DNA from: an uncultured Collinsella sp. | GTDB taxonomy: Bacteria > Actinomycetota > Coriobacteriia > Coriobacteriales > Coriobacteriaceae | Assembly: GCA_900542325.1 (NCBI GenBank) | Contig: UQMY01000007.1 | Location: forward strand, 1-64,000 | Direction: 5' to 3' | Length of the DNA stretch: 64,000 nt | Shown: positions 9,071 to 17,718 of the stretch, piece after piece | How the letters are laid out: each line of letters begins with the position of its first letter | Position numbering within the stretch: the stretch's first letter is position 1 | Program-made: the position numbers and the translations under genes | The notes under the pieces: generated by a model | Told to the model about the DNA's origin: nothing | What the model saw: the letters and a program-made list of their open reading frames with translations, nothing else | Database searches by the model: none

Positions 9071-9249
9071 GGATTCCGCTCCCCTCTTGGTTGTCTTGCC
9101 ACCATTATGGCTGCGAAACTGCAGGTGCGCGCCACGCACGTCGCCAAGGTGACAAAACTGTTCGCGAGCGGGGGCGTTTTGTCCGCCTCGCACTCGCAGC
9201 GGTGGCGGGAACCAAAATGATTCTTTAATCCCCGTCCCAGAATAATCAT

Positions 9250-9957
9250 TTAGCGGCGGGCGCGAAGCTTTTCGTAGCCGTCGGCAAAGAAGGCGACCGT
9301 CGCGGCATCAGACTCGGCGGCGTCGGCGTCGGTGGCAGGCACCACGCCGTGCTCGTCGCTTACCAGGAACAAGGCGCCCTTGAGCTGTGCGGGAATGTCT
9401 ACGCGCGTGACCGGGATGCCCTTGGTCTGGGCCAGCTGCTCTATGAGCGTCGCCGTGCCACACAGGCACTCGTCCGCCGGCGCCACAAAGGCCAGCTCGC
9501 CGTTGTTGACGGCAGCGAGCAGCTCGGGCGCCACGCCGGTTTCGTCGGCCTCGGAGCGGGCCTCGGCGGAGCGGGCACGCAGCGCCTTGGCCGAAGTATC
9601 GGCCAGCGGCGCGTACTCACCCACCGTCATGGCGGCATTGCCGTTAACGTCGATCACCAGCATGAGCACGCCGTCGTGCGCGGTGTAATCGCCCTCGGCA
9701 AGCGACCACTCAACGTGCTGCTTAGCCCAGCTGAGCATGTTATGGGTGAGCGCCTCGCCCTGCACCAGGCGCTCGGACAGTGCGCGAATGTGGCGGTTGA
9801 GCATGGGCACCTTTTTGTTGGACATGCGCCAACGGCAGACAAGCGCGGGCTTGTCGAGCGTAAACTTCTCGACCGCCTCCTGATTGGCGCAAAAGTCCTC
9901 GTACGCACGCTGATCCTCGGCATTGCCAAACAGCTCGGCATCATCAATCTGGGGCAT
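9250..9957 (-). CDS. Hypothetical protein, 235 aa
   Basis: I do not recognise the family. The 235-residue protein is acidic, has no signal peptide or membrane segment, and shows an ordered mixture of helices and strands. A GTATLIEQL stretch precedes a strand with VTRVDIPAQLKGALFLVSDEHG. This is faintly reminiscent of class IV aminotransferase-type folds, but the resemblance is too weak to name it. ATG at 9957 is preferred over two slightly upstream ATGs because GAAAGG lies at proper distance. The gene is monocistronic between the two-component operon and purH. Confidence 0.7.
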   Translation of the reverse strand: MPQIDDAELFGNAEDQRAYEDFCANQEAVEKFTLDKPALVCRWRMSNKKVPMLNRHIRALSERLVQGEALTHNMLSWAKQHVEWSLAEGDYTAHDGVLMLVIDVNGNAAMTVGEYAPLADTSAKALRARSAEARSEADETGVAPELLAAVNNGELAFVAPADECLCGTATLIEQLAQTKGIPVTRVDIPAQLKGALFLVSDEHGVVPATDADAAESDAATVAFFADGYEKLRARR

Positions 9958-9997
9958 GGTCATACCTTTCGTGTTAGTCATTCCGTCCTCTTATACC

Positions 9998-10033
9998 AAA
10001 AAGACGGCCCTCCAAACGGAGCGACCGTCTTTT
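9998..10033 (-). terminator. Terminator downstream of purH
   Basis: On the minus strand GACGGTCGCTCC and GGAGGGCCGTC pair around a GTTT loop and are followed by five T residues. It separates purH transcription from the next minus-strand gene. Confidence 0.8.
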
Positions 10034-10117
10034 GCAGAGATAATTTTAGAAGCGAGGCGGTCCAAGGGACGAGATAACATCCCATCCTCCCCAGTCAACC
10101 TAACAGGTCGGCGAGGG

Positions 10118-10210
10118 TTGCCCAGGTGCCGCAGATTGCCGTGAAAGAGGAGCGACGCGTACTTGGGTACGCGGGCGACGAATGAGCGGCAAGGTGCGGT
10201 GGTTGGGCAA
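10118..10210. repeat. Nested inverted repeat between purH and its terminator
   Basis: Segmented arms TTGCCCA, TGCCGCA and TTGCCG (10118-10140) mirror CGGCAA, TGCGGT and TGGGCAA (10187-10210). A further GCGTAC/GTACGC hairpin lies at the centre. No gene is visible here. The layout resembles the structured repeats at 2212-2340 and 7156-7250 but the sequence differs. Confidence 0.6.
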
Positions 10211-10231
10211 GCCGCAGCGCCACCTCCCTAC

Positions 10232-11839
10232 TTAATGGCGGAAGTGGCGGGCGCCCGTAAACACCATAGCGATATTGTGCTCGTTGCAGGCCTGGACGCT
10301 CTCGTCGTCGCGCTTGGAGCCGCCGGGCTGGATGATGCAGGTCACGCCGTGTGCGGCAAGCACGTCGACGTTGTCGCGGAACGGGAAGAACGCGTCGCTT
10401 GCGCAGGCAAAGCCGCCCTTCTCAACGCCCTCGCGCTCGCAGAAGTCCTCGGCACGCTCGCAGGCCAGCAGCGCAGAATCAACGCGGTTGGGCTGACCCG
10501 GGCCCATGCCAATGCCGGCCTTGCCCTTGGAGACCAGGATGGCATTGGACTTGACACCCTTGCAGACCTTCCAGGCAAACTCGAGCTCGGCCATCTCGGC
10601 GTCGGTGGGCTTGCGGTCGGTGGGGAACGTAAAGGTCGCGGGGTCCTCGGTCACGTGGTCGACCTCCTGCACCAGCATGCCGCCGTCGATGGAGCGCAGC
10701 TCCACCTGGGCGCCGTGGTCCACGCCGCCGGTAGCCAGCACACGCAGGTTGGGGCGCTTGGCCATGCGCTCGAGCGCCTCGGCGGTGTAACTCGGGGCGA
10801 TGATGACCTCGACGAACTGCTTGTTCTGGTCGGCAAAGTGCTCAACCAACTCAAAGGGAACCTCGCGGTTGCAGGCGATGATGCCGCCAAAGGCGCTCTT
10901 GGGATCGCAGGCAAAGGCGCGGTCGTAGGCAGCCGTGATATCCTCGGCAACGGCGGAACCGCAGGGGTTCTGATGCTTGAGGATCACGCAGGCAGGCTCG
11001 TCGAACTCGCGGACCAGGTTCCAAGCGGCGTCGGCGTCCAGATAGTTGTTGTAGCTGAGCGGCTTGCCCTGGACCTGCTCGGAGCCCACGAGCGGGAACT
11101 GCGAGCTCGCGGAGTTCTCGCAGCCCTCGGCAAAGCGGTAGACCGTGGCCTTCTGCTGCGGATTCTCGCCATAGCGCAGGTCGTCGACCTTCTCGAGCGA
11201 AACCTCGAGCTTGGCAGAGGTGTCCGCCACGTCGCTTGCCTGGGCGGCAAGCCAACGGGAGATAGCCGTGTCGTAGGCGGCGGTGGTCTGGTAGACCTTC
11301 ACCTGCAGACGACGACGGGTGGAAAGCGTGGTGCAGCCACCGGTCTCGTGCATCTCGGCCAGGACGGCGTCGTAGTCGGCCGGATCGGAGATGACGGTAA
11401 CGCTCGCGGCGTTCTTAGCGGCAGAGCGCAGCATGGAGGGGCCACCAATGTCGATGTGCTCGATGGCGTCCGCAAAGGTGACCTCGGGGTTGGCGACGGT
11501 CTTCTCGAACTCGTACAGGTTGACGACGACCAGGTCGATCGGCTTAATGCCGTGCTGAGCCGCCTCCTGCATGTGCTGCTCGGAATCGCGGCGGGCCAGC
11601 AGCGCGCCGTGAACCTTGGGGTGCAGGGTCTTAACGCGGCCGTCCATCATCTCGGGATAGCCCGTGAACTCCTCGATGGGGGTTACGGGAACGCCCGCAT
11701 CCTCGATAGCACGAGCCGTACCGCCCGTAGAGACGATCTCGACGCCAAAGTCATCGACCAGCGTCCGTGCGAAATCGACGACGCCCGTCTTATCGGTAAC
11801 CGAGATCAACGCGCGTGCGATCTTCACATCAGATCCCAT
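10232..11839 (-). CDS. purH: Bifunctional AICAR transformylase/IMP cyclohydrolase
   Basis: PurH performs the last two steps of purine synthesis: it formylates AICAR using 10-formyl-THF, then closes the ring to IMP. The 535-residue protein has the N-terminal MGS-like cyclohydrolase domain (residues 1-200, with STGGTARAI and KTLHPKVHGALLARR) followed by the transformylase domain (KHQNPCG, SDAFFPFRD, QPGGSKRDDE). Length matches the family. An AGGAGG site sits 5 bases before ATG. It is encoded alone here, not in a pur operon. Confidence 0.97.
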   Translation of the reverse strand: MGSDVKIARALISVTDKTGVVDFARTLVDDFGVEIVSTGGTARAIEDAGVPVTPIEEFTGYPEMMDGRVKTLHPKVHGALLARRDSEQHMQEAAQHGIKPIDLVVVNLYEFEKTVANPEVTFADAIEHIDIGGPSMLRSAAKNAASVTVISDPADYDAVLAEMHETGGCTTLSTRRRLQVKVYQTTAAYDTAISRWLAAQASDVADTSAKLEVSLEKVDDLRYGENPQQKATVYRFAEGCENSASSQFPLVGSEQVQGKPLSYNNYLDADAAWNLVREFDEPACVILKHQNPCGSAVAEDITAAYDRAFACDPKSAFGGIIACNREVPFELVEHFADQNKQFVEVIIAPSYTAEALERMAKRPNLRVLATGGVDHGAQVELRSIDGGMLVQEVDHVTEDPATFTFPTDRKPTDAEMAELEFAWKVCKGVKSNAILVSKGKAGIGMGPGQPNRVDSALLACERAEDFCEREGVEKGGFACASDAFFPFRDNVDVLAAHGVTCIIQPGGSKRDDESVQACNEHNIAMVFTGARHFRH

Positions 11840-12115
11840 GCAGTCCTCCTGTCTTGTACGCCGCCGTGCTCTGTGAGTCGGTGATACGTCGATCTGCAGC
11901 GCTCGCGCAGCGGCATTGAAAATACTGATTTAATGTAGCGCATCGAGCGCATCGATGCACCCCGCAACGGCCGCATGTGCAGAAAAAGCTTGCGAGCGGA
12001 GGGTATGGTGCGGCACCGGGCACGGTGAGTTCATGGAACACAGGGGCACCATAATTCGATGCCAATGGCGTGGTAGAACTGTGCTCGATATGCATCCGCA
12101 AAAGAAAGAGGCGCC

Positions 12116-12757
12116 ATGGTCTCGCGGGTTCTCTACCGACCGTTTGACACCGAAGACTTCGACGCCATCGCGCTGATTCTGCAGCAGCTTTGGCATAACA
12201 ATTCGGATAACGATGAGTACAACCGCCTCGAGGCCGCGTGCGACCTCGCCTATTGCCTTTCGTCGTCGACGTTTTCGCAGGTTGCCGTCATCGACGGCCA
12301 GGCGCGCGGTATCGCGCTCGCGCGTGCGGGGCAAAGCTCCGGCGCCGCCGTCAAGGAACATTGGATGGATACCGAGCGCGCGCTGCTATCGCAGATGCGC
12401 GAGCTGGAGCCCGATGCCTGCGCCGAGTATCTCTCGTTTGTGCGCGCAACCATCCGCACCAACAACCGTCTGCTCGAAAGCAGCCCCCTGCCACACGACA
12501 ACGAGGTCACGCTGCTTGCCGTGGATCGCGATGTCCATGGCTTGGGCGTCGGCTCGGTGTTGCTCGATGCTGCGGTCTCGCACCTGTCCTCACGCGGAGC
12601 GACGAGGGCGCACCTGTACACCGACTCCAACTGCTCGTGGAAGTTCTACGAGCTGCACGGCTTTAAGCGCACGGCAACGCACCGCGCCAACCGCGAAGAG
12701 CGCCGCCACGACATGCCGCGCGAAAGCTTCCTCTACGAGCTGGACCTAACCGCCTAA
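12116..12757 (+). CDS. GNAT family N-acetyltransferase
   Basis: A 213-residue acetyltransferase of the GNAT fold. The acetyl-CoA binding region is seen at VTLLAVDRDVHGLGVGSVLLDAAV (motif A, about residues 128-151), followed by the motif B strand ATRAHLYTDSNCSWKFYELHGF. The N-terminal third lacks recognisable substrate determinants, so the acceptor is unknown. The start is supported by an AAAGAGG site. It is convergent with the DUF2207 gene and shares the hairpin between them. Confidence 0.88.
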   Translation: MVSRVLYRPFDTEDFDAIALILQQLWHNNSDNDEYNRLEAACDLAYCLSSSTFSQVAVIDGQARGIALARAGQSSGAAVKEHWMDTERALLSQMRELEPDACAEYLSFVRATIRTNNRLLESSPLPHDNEVTLLAVDRDVHGLGVGSVLLDAAVSHLSSRGATRAHLYTDSNCSWKFYELHGFKRTATHRANREERRHDMPRESFLYELDLTA

Positions 12758-12772
12758 ACCCGGCAGCCACAC

Positions 12773-12793
12773 CTAGTCATTCAAGAACGTCCC
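12773..12793. repeat. Left copy of a 21-bp inverted repeat pair
   Basis: CTAGTCATTCAAGAACGTCCC here is the reverse complement, with one mismatch, of 14947-14967. The two copies bracket the DUF2207 gene. Confidence 0.75.
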
Positions 12794-12811
12794 ATCTCGG
12801 CACATAAGAAA

Positions 12812-12853
12812 GGGACGGGCTTCCCCCGACGGCTGTCGAGAAAAGCCCATCCC
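12812..12853 (-). terminator. Terminator between GNAT and DUF2207 genes
   Basis: GGGACGGGCTT (12812-12822) pairs with AAGCCCATCCC (12843-12853) with one mismatch, and an inner CGAC/GTCG hairpin. The minus strand then reads TTTCTT, so it mainly ends the DUF2207 transcript. Confidence 0.65.
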
Positions 12854-12867
12854 GTAATTTAGGACCG

Positions 12868-14814
12868 CTAGAACGTTCCGCCGCCGCCTCCGCCGGCACC
12901 GCCGCCTCCGCCGCCCGAGAAGCCACCGCCTCCGCCGCCGCTCGAGCTGTCGGAACTCGAAGCCAGCTCGCGGATGGTCTCGTGATACACATCGTTGAAC
13001 GAATCGAGCGGAGACTCGTTGCCGTAGTGATGGTAATACCACCAGTAGCAGGGGTAGTTGTCGTAGAAATCGTCGCTATTGCGCAGGTCCGCAGGCACTG
13101 CCTCGGCCAGCTGTCGCAGCACTTCTTTCGAAACGCCCAGCGCCACGCCCATCACCAGCAGTTTGTTCCACAAGATCAGGTCGCTGGGGATGGCCTCCTT
13201 CAGGCGCGTAAAGTCCTCGAGCCAATGCTTGAGCGCCTTGCAGCGAGCCGCCACCTCGGCGCCCTCCGGCGTGTAACGGCGGAAGGTGCAGCTCAGGACA
13301 AAACCCACAATCGTGACGGGGATCGAGATCATAGCGGCACCGACGTTGGCGTCCGCAAAGTCGGTATAGAACAGAGAACCCAAAATGCCAAAGACAATGA
13401 TGATGCCGAGAACCAGGCCGGCCACCATCGCGATAGTGCCATCCGATGCGATAAACTCGCGCTCCTCCAGCTTGCCCTTAACCATGCTCTGATAGTCCTC
13501 GAGCTTGTCGCCAACAGATTCAGTACGCTCGCTGGCATACTCCTCCAGCTCGCTAAACGTGCGCGAACGGACGCCGTCTTTATCGGGCTTAACGCCAGCG
13601 AAGAAGACCTTGAGCACGTCGCGATCGATGCCGTCCTTCTTGGCAGCCTTCCAGGCCTCGTCGGTCACTGTGATGCGATACGTCCGCTCCTCTTTTTCGC
13701 GACGGAGCAGACCCTTCTTCTTGGTCTCGGTCGCTTCTTCTAGCTTGATCACGCGGTCGTCGGTCAGCTTCATCAGCGTGGCGATATATGCCTGATCGGG
13801 CACGTCGTTCCAGCTCATAAGAGCTGCAAGCACCGCGGGATGGTCGGCCGAGGGCACGTCGCGGAAGTATTCATCTTGGAAAAGCGGCTTTGGCTTGCGA
13901 CGGCGCAGCTTGAGCACGACGATTACGCCGGTAAAGGTCACCGCCGCGACAACACTTACCGCGGCAAGCGTATTTGCGATCATGCGGGCGCGGGCGCGGC
14001 GGGCGTTGGCCTCCTCGGCCCATGTCTTCTCCTCGCTCAGGATTGTCGGCATGCGCTCCTCGCTCGAGGCGGAAAGTCCTGGCACCCAGTCGCTGGGGAA
14101 GGCGATGCGCGCCTCGGCAAATTCGCCCTCGTGCACGCACGGAATGGTGTAGGTGACCATGGGTTCGTCCGCATCGATCGATACGTCGCCCGTCAGTGGG
14201 CCGTGGCCCCACGCACGGAAGTTGTCGCCCTTGCTCGCTGGCGTTCCGATGGCACCGTCCGCGAAGTAAACTTCCATCTCGACGTCGTCGGAATTCGCAG
14301 ACCAGCCGTCACCCACGAACTTCCAGTAGAGCTCGGCGGTATCGGCCCAGTTCATAACCGCACCGGTCATGGTGTAGCTCACGTAATAGATCGCGCTGTC
14401 GTCGCTCTCGTGGGGGCTGAAAACCTTGATCCTTACGCTGCCGTCGGACTGCTCAACCGTATAGACGCCGCTGTCGCCTTTGTTTGCATAGTCGACCCTG
14501 CTAAACGCGGCATCGTCTTCCTCGACGCTCAGCACATCGACGCCCGCCGTGCCGCCCTGCTGGTTGGTGCCCGTATTGATATCCCAATACACGCCGTTGA
14601 TATCGTCATCGAAATCAAACTGGCGTCCCTCGACAACGGTCAGCGATCCATCGGCTTCAACCGTGGCACCGATATAGGTTTGGGTCATGGAGTAGCCGTC
14701 GGCGTGCGCGGCGGCAGGCAGTAGCAACAACGCAAGCGCGACGAGTGCGCAGACGGAAGCGAATCGCGCAAACAGGTGGCGCTGCCGGCAGGTCTTGGCA
14801 ACGGGGGCGTTCAT
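12868..14814 (-). CDS. DUF2207 domain membrane protein
   Basis: A 648-residue predicted membrane protein of the DUF2207 family, whose function is unknown. It has an N-terminal signal peptide (Ala/Leu-rich core ending AAAHADG, about residue 37), then an extracytoplasmic beta-rich domain (to about 250). A membrane helix follows (ANTLAAVSVVAAVTF region), then a cytoplasmic part, two further helices (GTIAMVAGLVLGIIIVFG and a second just after) and a Gly-rich tail ending in GGGGGTF. This tail is characteristic of the family. The start at 14814 gives a proper signal sequence and has an AAAGGA upstream; an open frame 12 codons longer does not. Confidence 0.88.
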   Translation of the reverse strand: MNAPVAKTCRQRHLFARFASVCALVALALLLLPAAAHADGYSMTQTYIGATVEADGSLTVVEGRQFDFDDDINGVYWDINTGTNQQGGTAGVDVLSVEEDDAAFSRVDYANKGDSGVYTVEQSDGSVRIKVFSPHESDDSAIYYVSYTMTGAVMNWADTAELYWKFVGDGWSANSDDVEMEVYFADGAIGTPASKGDNFRAWGHGPLTGDVSIDADEPMVTYTIPCVHEGEFAEARIAFPSDWVPGLSASSEERMPTILSEEKTWAEEANARRARARMIANTLAAVSVVAAVTFTGVIVVLKLRRRKPKPLFQDEYFRDVPSADHPAVLAALMSWNDVPDQAYIATLMKLTDDRVIKLEEATETKKKGLLRREKEERTYRITVTDEAWKAAKKDGIDRDVLKVFFAGVKPDKDGVRSRTFSELEEYASERTESVGDKLEDYQSMVKGKLEEREFIASDGTIAMVAGLVLGIIIVFGILGSLFYTDFADANVGAAMISIPVTIVGFVLSCTFRRYTPEGAEVAARCKALKHWLEDFTRLKEAIPSDLILWNKLLVMGVALGVSKEVLRQLAEAVPADLRNSDDFYDNYPCYWWYYHHYGNESPLDSFNDVYHETIRELASSSDSSSGGGGGGFSGGGGGGAGGGGGGTF

Positions 14815-14937
14815 AGGCACATCCTTTGTCTGTGATACCAGTAGCGTCATTGTCCCACGTTTGCGGGTTCATGTGACGAACATCTAGGTCAGCGGAGTGT
14901 CAAAACGGGACAAAAGTCACGCCCGCACCCCGGCAGT

Positions 14938-14982
14938 TAGTCATTGGGGACGTTCTTAAATGACTAGTCATTAGGGACACTC
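14938..14982. repeat. Right copy of inverted repeat plus direct repeat
   Basis: TAGTCATTGGGGACGTTC and TAGTCATTAGGGACACTC occur back to back as direct repeats (from 14938 and 14965). The segment 14947-14967 is the inverted partner of 12773-12793. Confidence 0.7.
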
Positions 14983-14989
14983 CTTGGCA

Positions 14990-15195
14990 TGGCCCGCGCC
15001 AGCAATAGATACCACTTCACAGCACCGTCACAGGTGTAGCGGCTTTGTGTGGGCGCGGCACGCGCTGATTGAGCCGCCAACCGAGGGGCATAAAGCAGTT
15101 GAGCGAAAACGGTTGCCCCTTTCCCGTTCGCTCGAGGATCATGTCCCCCTTTTCCGCGGAAACCCCGGCAGTTGCGAAGAGCTGCCGGGGTTTCT
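14990..15195 (+). other. Candidate structured RNA with its own terminator
   Basis: The gap upstream of gluQ (14968-15331) has no convincing gene. It holds nested complementary segments: AGGGGCA with TGCCCCT, and GAGCGAAAACGG with CCGTTCGCTC. These are followed by a strong terminator hairpin at 15161-15192 with nothing protein-coding in front of it. That arrangement is what a small RNA gene looks like. An unconserved leader remains equally possible. Confidence 0.3.
15161..15195 (+). terminator. Strong orphan terminator hairpin
   Basis: AACCCCGGCAG (15161-15171) pairs with CTGCCGGGGTT (15182-15192), followed by TTCTGT. No upstream coding gene on this strand uses it. Confidence 0.7.
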
Positions 15196-15318
15196 GTCGT
15201 TTGAGAGGTTGGGCTGGCGGGCGGCGATCGAGCTGTCGAGCCGGTGGTTCGACACGCGCAACGCGCGGCCTCGGCAACTTGCAGGCCACGGCAACGTCTC
15301 CCCCACCGCGCCCCGCGC

Positions 15319-15331
15319 TATACTCGTCCGC
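15319..15331 (+). promoter_or_regulatory. Possible leaderless promoter of gluQ
   Basis: TATACT at 15319-15324 lies 7 bases before the gluQ ATG, which would put the transcription start at or near the start codon. No ribosome-binding site is seen and no clear -35 was found. Confidence 0.4.
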
Positions 15332-16333
15332 ATGGATATCAACGCACGCAACATAGCAACACCCGCCGCGGTCGCACCGGCAACGGCAGTGCCCACCCCC
15401 GTCGTGGGCCGCTTTGCCCCGTCGCCCTCGGGCCGCATGCACCTGGGCAACGTGTTCAGTTGCTTGTGCGCGTGGCTTTCGGCCCGCAGCCAGGGCGGCA
15501 GCATCGTGTTGCGCATCGAGGACCTCGACGATCGCTGCAAGCGACCGGAGCTTGCCGTTCAACTGATTGACGACTTGGCCTGGCTGGGGCTCGAGTGGGA
15601 CGAAGGCCCCTACTATCAGCACGATCGCCTAGACCTGTACGAAGCCGCCTTGCGCCAGCTGCAAGACGCCGGCCTCACCTATCCCTGCTTTTGCACGCGC
15701 GCCGAGCTCCACACCGCAAGCGCGCCGCACGCGAGCGACGGCACGCCCATCTACCGCGGCGCCTGCCGAGGCCTTTCTGCCGAGGAGGTTGCCCGCCGCA
15801 GCATCCTGCGCGCTCCGGCCACGCGTCTGCGTGTGCCCGACGTCGACGACCTCGCCGGCGACGTGATCGAATTCGTGGACCGCACGTACGGAGCCCAATG
15901 CGAGGCACTCGCCACCGAGTGCGGCGACTTTTTGGTGCGCCGCAGCGACGGCGTGTTTGCCTATCAGCTGGCCGTGGTGGTCGACGACGCTGCCATGGGC
16001 GTCACCGAGATCGTACGCGGATGCGACCTGCTTGGTTCCACGACGCGCCAGATCTATCTGCAACATCTGCTGGGACTGCCCACACCGCGCTACGCGCACA
16101 TTCCGCTGCTCATGTCGCCGGACGGCCGCCGCCTTTCCAAGCGCGATTGCGATCTGGACCTGGGCGAGCTCCGCACCCGCTTTGGCACACCCGAGGCACT
16201 GTTGGGATGGCTCGCCGGGCAAACAGGCATCGCGCCGGACACCACGCCGCGTACCGCCGAGCAGCTGGTCGAGCACTTTAGCTGGGACGTCATCCGCGCG
16301 CATCGGGAGAACATCACTGTAACGGTCGAGTAG
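15332..16333 (+). CDS. gluQ: Glutamyl-Q tRNA(Asp) synthetase
   Basis: A 333-residue GluQ-RS, a shortened glutamyl-tRNA synthetase paralogue that attaches glutamate to queuosine in the anticodon of tRNA-Asp. It shows the HIGH-type motif in RFAPSPSGRMHLGN, the KMSKS-type motif RLSKRD, and the zinc motif CFC with the later YRGAC. The anticodon-binding half of GluRS is absent, as expected. The start at 15332 is the first in-frame ATG before the catalytic domain; a further upstream open frame lacks coding character. It converges on the metallophosphoesterase operon with only 15 bp between. Confidence 0.9.
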   Translation: MDINARNIATPAAVAPATAVPTPVVGRFAPSPSGRMHLGNVFSCLCAWLSARSQGGSIVLRIEDLDDRCKRPELAVQLIDDLAWLGLEWDEGPYYQHDRLDLYEAALRQLQDAGLTYPCFCTRAELHTASAPHASDGTPIYRGACRGLSAEEVARRSILRAPATRLRVPDVDDLAGDVIEFVDRTYGAQCEALATECGDFLVRRSDGVFAYQLAVVVDDAAMGVTEIVRGCDLLGSTTRQIYLQHLLGLPTPRYAHIPLLMSPDGRRLSKRDCDLDLGELRTRFGTPEALLGWLAGQTGIAPDTTPRTAEQLVEHFSWDVIRAHRENITVTVE

Positions 16334-16348
16334 CCAGCCACCCCGCCT

Positions 16349-17074
16349 CTACGCAACATCCCAGGACTGGAGTTCGTCGCCCAAGCGAACGATGCAGTCG
16401 TAGAGCACGGCGTGGCGCTCGGCCGGGTTGGCATCCCGATGAAAATGCCCGTAGTACCAGCGCTTGTAGTCCAAGCGATCTTCCAGCTCGTCGAAAAATG
16501 CCGTAAGCCGATCGACAGCTGGATAATTCCAGCCAGGTGCCGGATAGAGCGTGGGCGAGAGCATGCGCGTGGAGCAGGTATGGGTGATCACGTAGTCGAC
16601 CTTCCAGCCCACGCTATCGAGCTTTGCCCGCGCCTCCTCAAAGTTGCGCTCGCCCGGCAGCTCCTGCGGCCACCAGCTGGAATACGGGATGCGGTATTCC
16701 TTGTCCACACTCGTGGCGCCGCCCATGGTAAAGATCGTTGACCCACCGAGCTCAAAAACCTCGCCGCGCGTCAGGCGCCGTATAGGCGAGGTGTCCGACA
16801 GGCGTTGCGTCAGTCCACCGTGCCACAACTCCAGGGGGCGCTCCGCCCAGTAATCGAAACGCTCGTGATTGCCGTCGACGAACAGCACGGTATAGGGACG
16901 CGATTCCAGCCAGGCGATGTCGGCGCATTCCTCGGCAGAGAAATCCCACGGAAAGCCAAAGTCGCCCGCGACAATCAGATAGTCGTCGCTCGTCAGGCTA
17001 TCCCCAAGATCCCAGTCGCGCAGCTTTTGCATGTCGAGACCACCGTGGACATCACCCGTCACATAGACCGTCAT
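16349..17074 (-). CDS. Metallophosphoesterase, calcineurin-like (third of three)
   Basis: A 241-residue calcineurin-like phosphoesterase with the dimetal motifs TGDVHG (6-11), GDFGF, DGNHE, and a late GHFH. It closely parallels the protein at 17719-18474: both have MGGA after RGEVF, and the same order of motifs. The start codon overlaps the stop of the preceding gene (ATGA), showing translational coupling. Substrate is unknown. No signal peptide, so cytosolic. Confidence 0.9.
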   Translation of the reverse strand: MTVYVTGDVHGGLDMQKLRDWDLGDSLTSDDYLIVAGDFGFPWDFSAEECADIAWLESRPYTVLFVDGNHERFDYWAERPLELWHGGLTQRLSDTSPIRRLTRGEVFELGGSTIFTMGGATSVDKEYRIPYSSWWPQELPGERNFEEARAKLDSVGWKVDYVITHTCSTRMLSPTLYPAPGWNYPAVDRLTAFFDELEDRLDYKRWYYGHFHRDANPAERHAVLYDCIVRLGDELQSWDVA

Positions 17075-17709
17075 CGGATCATCACTTCCCTCTTATAGGC
17101 TTCGAGATCGCGCTCGACCTGCTCGTCGCCCGTGGCGTTGACCCACCACGGCCATTTAACGCAACACGTCGGCTCGTCGACCTGCGCAAACCACGTCTTG
17201 AGCTCCCCCAGGCTCACCGGGGCGTAGCCGTTGGCGTCGACACCCACGTCATAGCGCAGCAGTCCCTGCCTGCAGTTGAAATTGTTGTACGCGCCGCCGC
17301 AACTGTGGATATGCCCGTGCAAATGCCAGCTGCCGTGCGACATGCCCTGCCAGTCAGCCATGGGATAGTGGCTCAGCACGATTTTTTGGCGGTCGATCTT
17401 GAGCACGCAAATGGACGGCTCGACGATAAAGGCATCCGCCACCGCAGGCTGCGTCCAGTCTTTGTCGTGGTTGCCGGGCAGCAGGTGGACGCGCTTGCAT
17501 ACGATGCTTTTGCGCAGTTCGTAGGCCTCTTTGACCGTCATCTTAAAGCTAAAGTCACCCAAAATGTAGAGCTCGTCGTCCACAGCAACCTTGCTGTTAA
17601 TGTTGGCGACCATGGCGTCGTTCATCTGCGCAACAGTCGACCAAGGCCTATCGCTAAGCCGTAGCATGTTCTCGTGTCCAAAGTGAGTATCGCTGGTAAA
17701 CCAGATCAC
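17071..17709 (-). CDS. Metallophosphoesterase (second of three)
   Basis: A 212-residue metallophosphoesterase of a different subfamily from its two neighbours. Its motifs are SDTHFGH at the N terminus, GDFSF, GNHD, LSHYP and HGHIH. The GTG start at 17709 has an AGGAGG site 4 bases upstream. It is sandwiched between two related phosphoesterases and coupled to the downstream one by a 4-base overlap. It could act on cyclic nucleotides or nucleotide diesters; this is not determinable from sequence. Confidence 0.9.
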   Translation of the reverse strand: MIWFTSDTHFGHENMLRLSDRPWSTVAQMNDAMVANINSKVAVDDELYILGDFSFKMTVKEAYELRKSIVCKRVHLLPGNHDKDWTQPAVADAFIVEPSICVLKIDRQKIVLSHYPMADWQGMSHGSWHLHGHIHSCGGAYNNFNCRQGLLRYDVGVDANGYAPVSLGELKTWFAQVDEPTCCVKWPWWVNATGDEQVERDLEAYKREVMIR

Positions 17710-17718
17710 GGGGACCTC

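Noticed and set aside
10163..11884. 573-codon plus-strand open frame
   Set aside because: Opposite-strand shadow of purH; codon bias of a GC-rich gene leaves such frames open.
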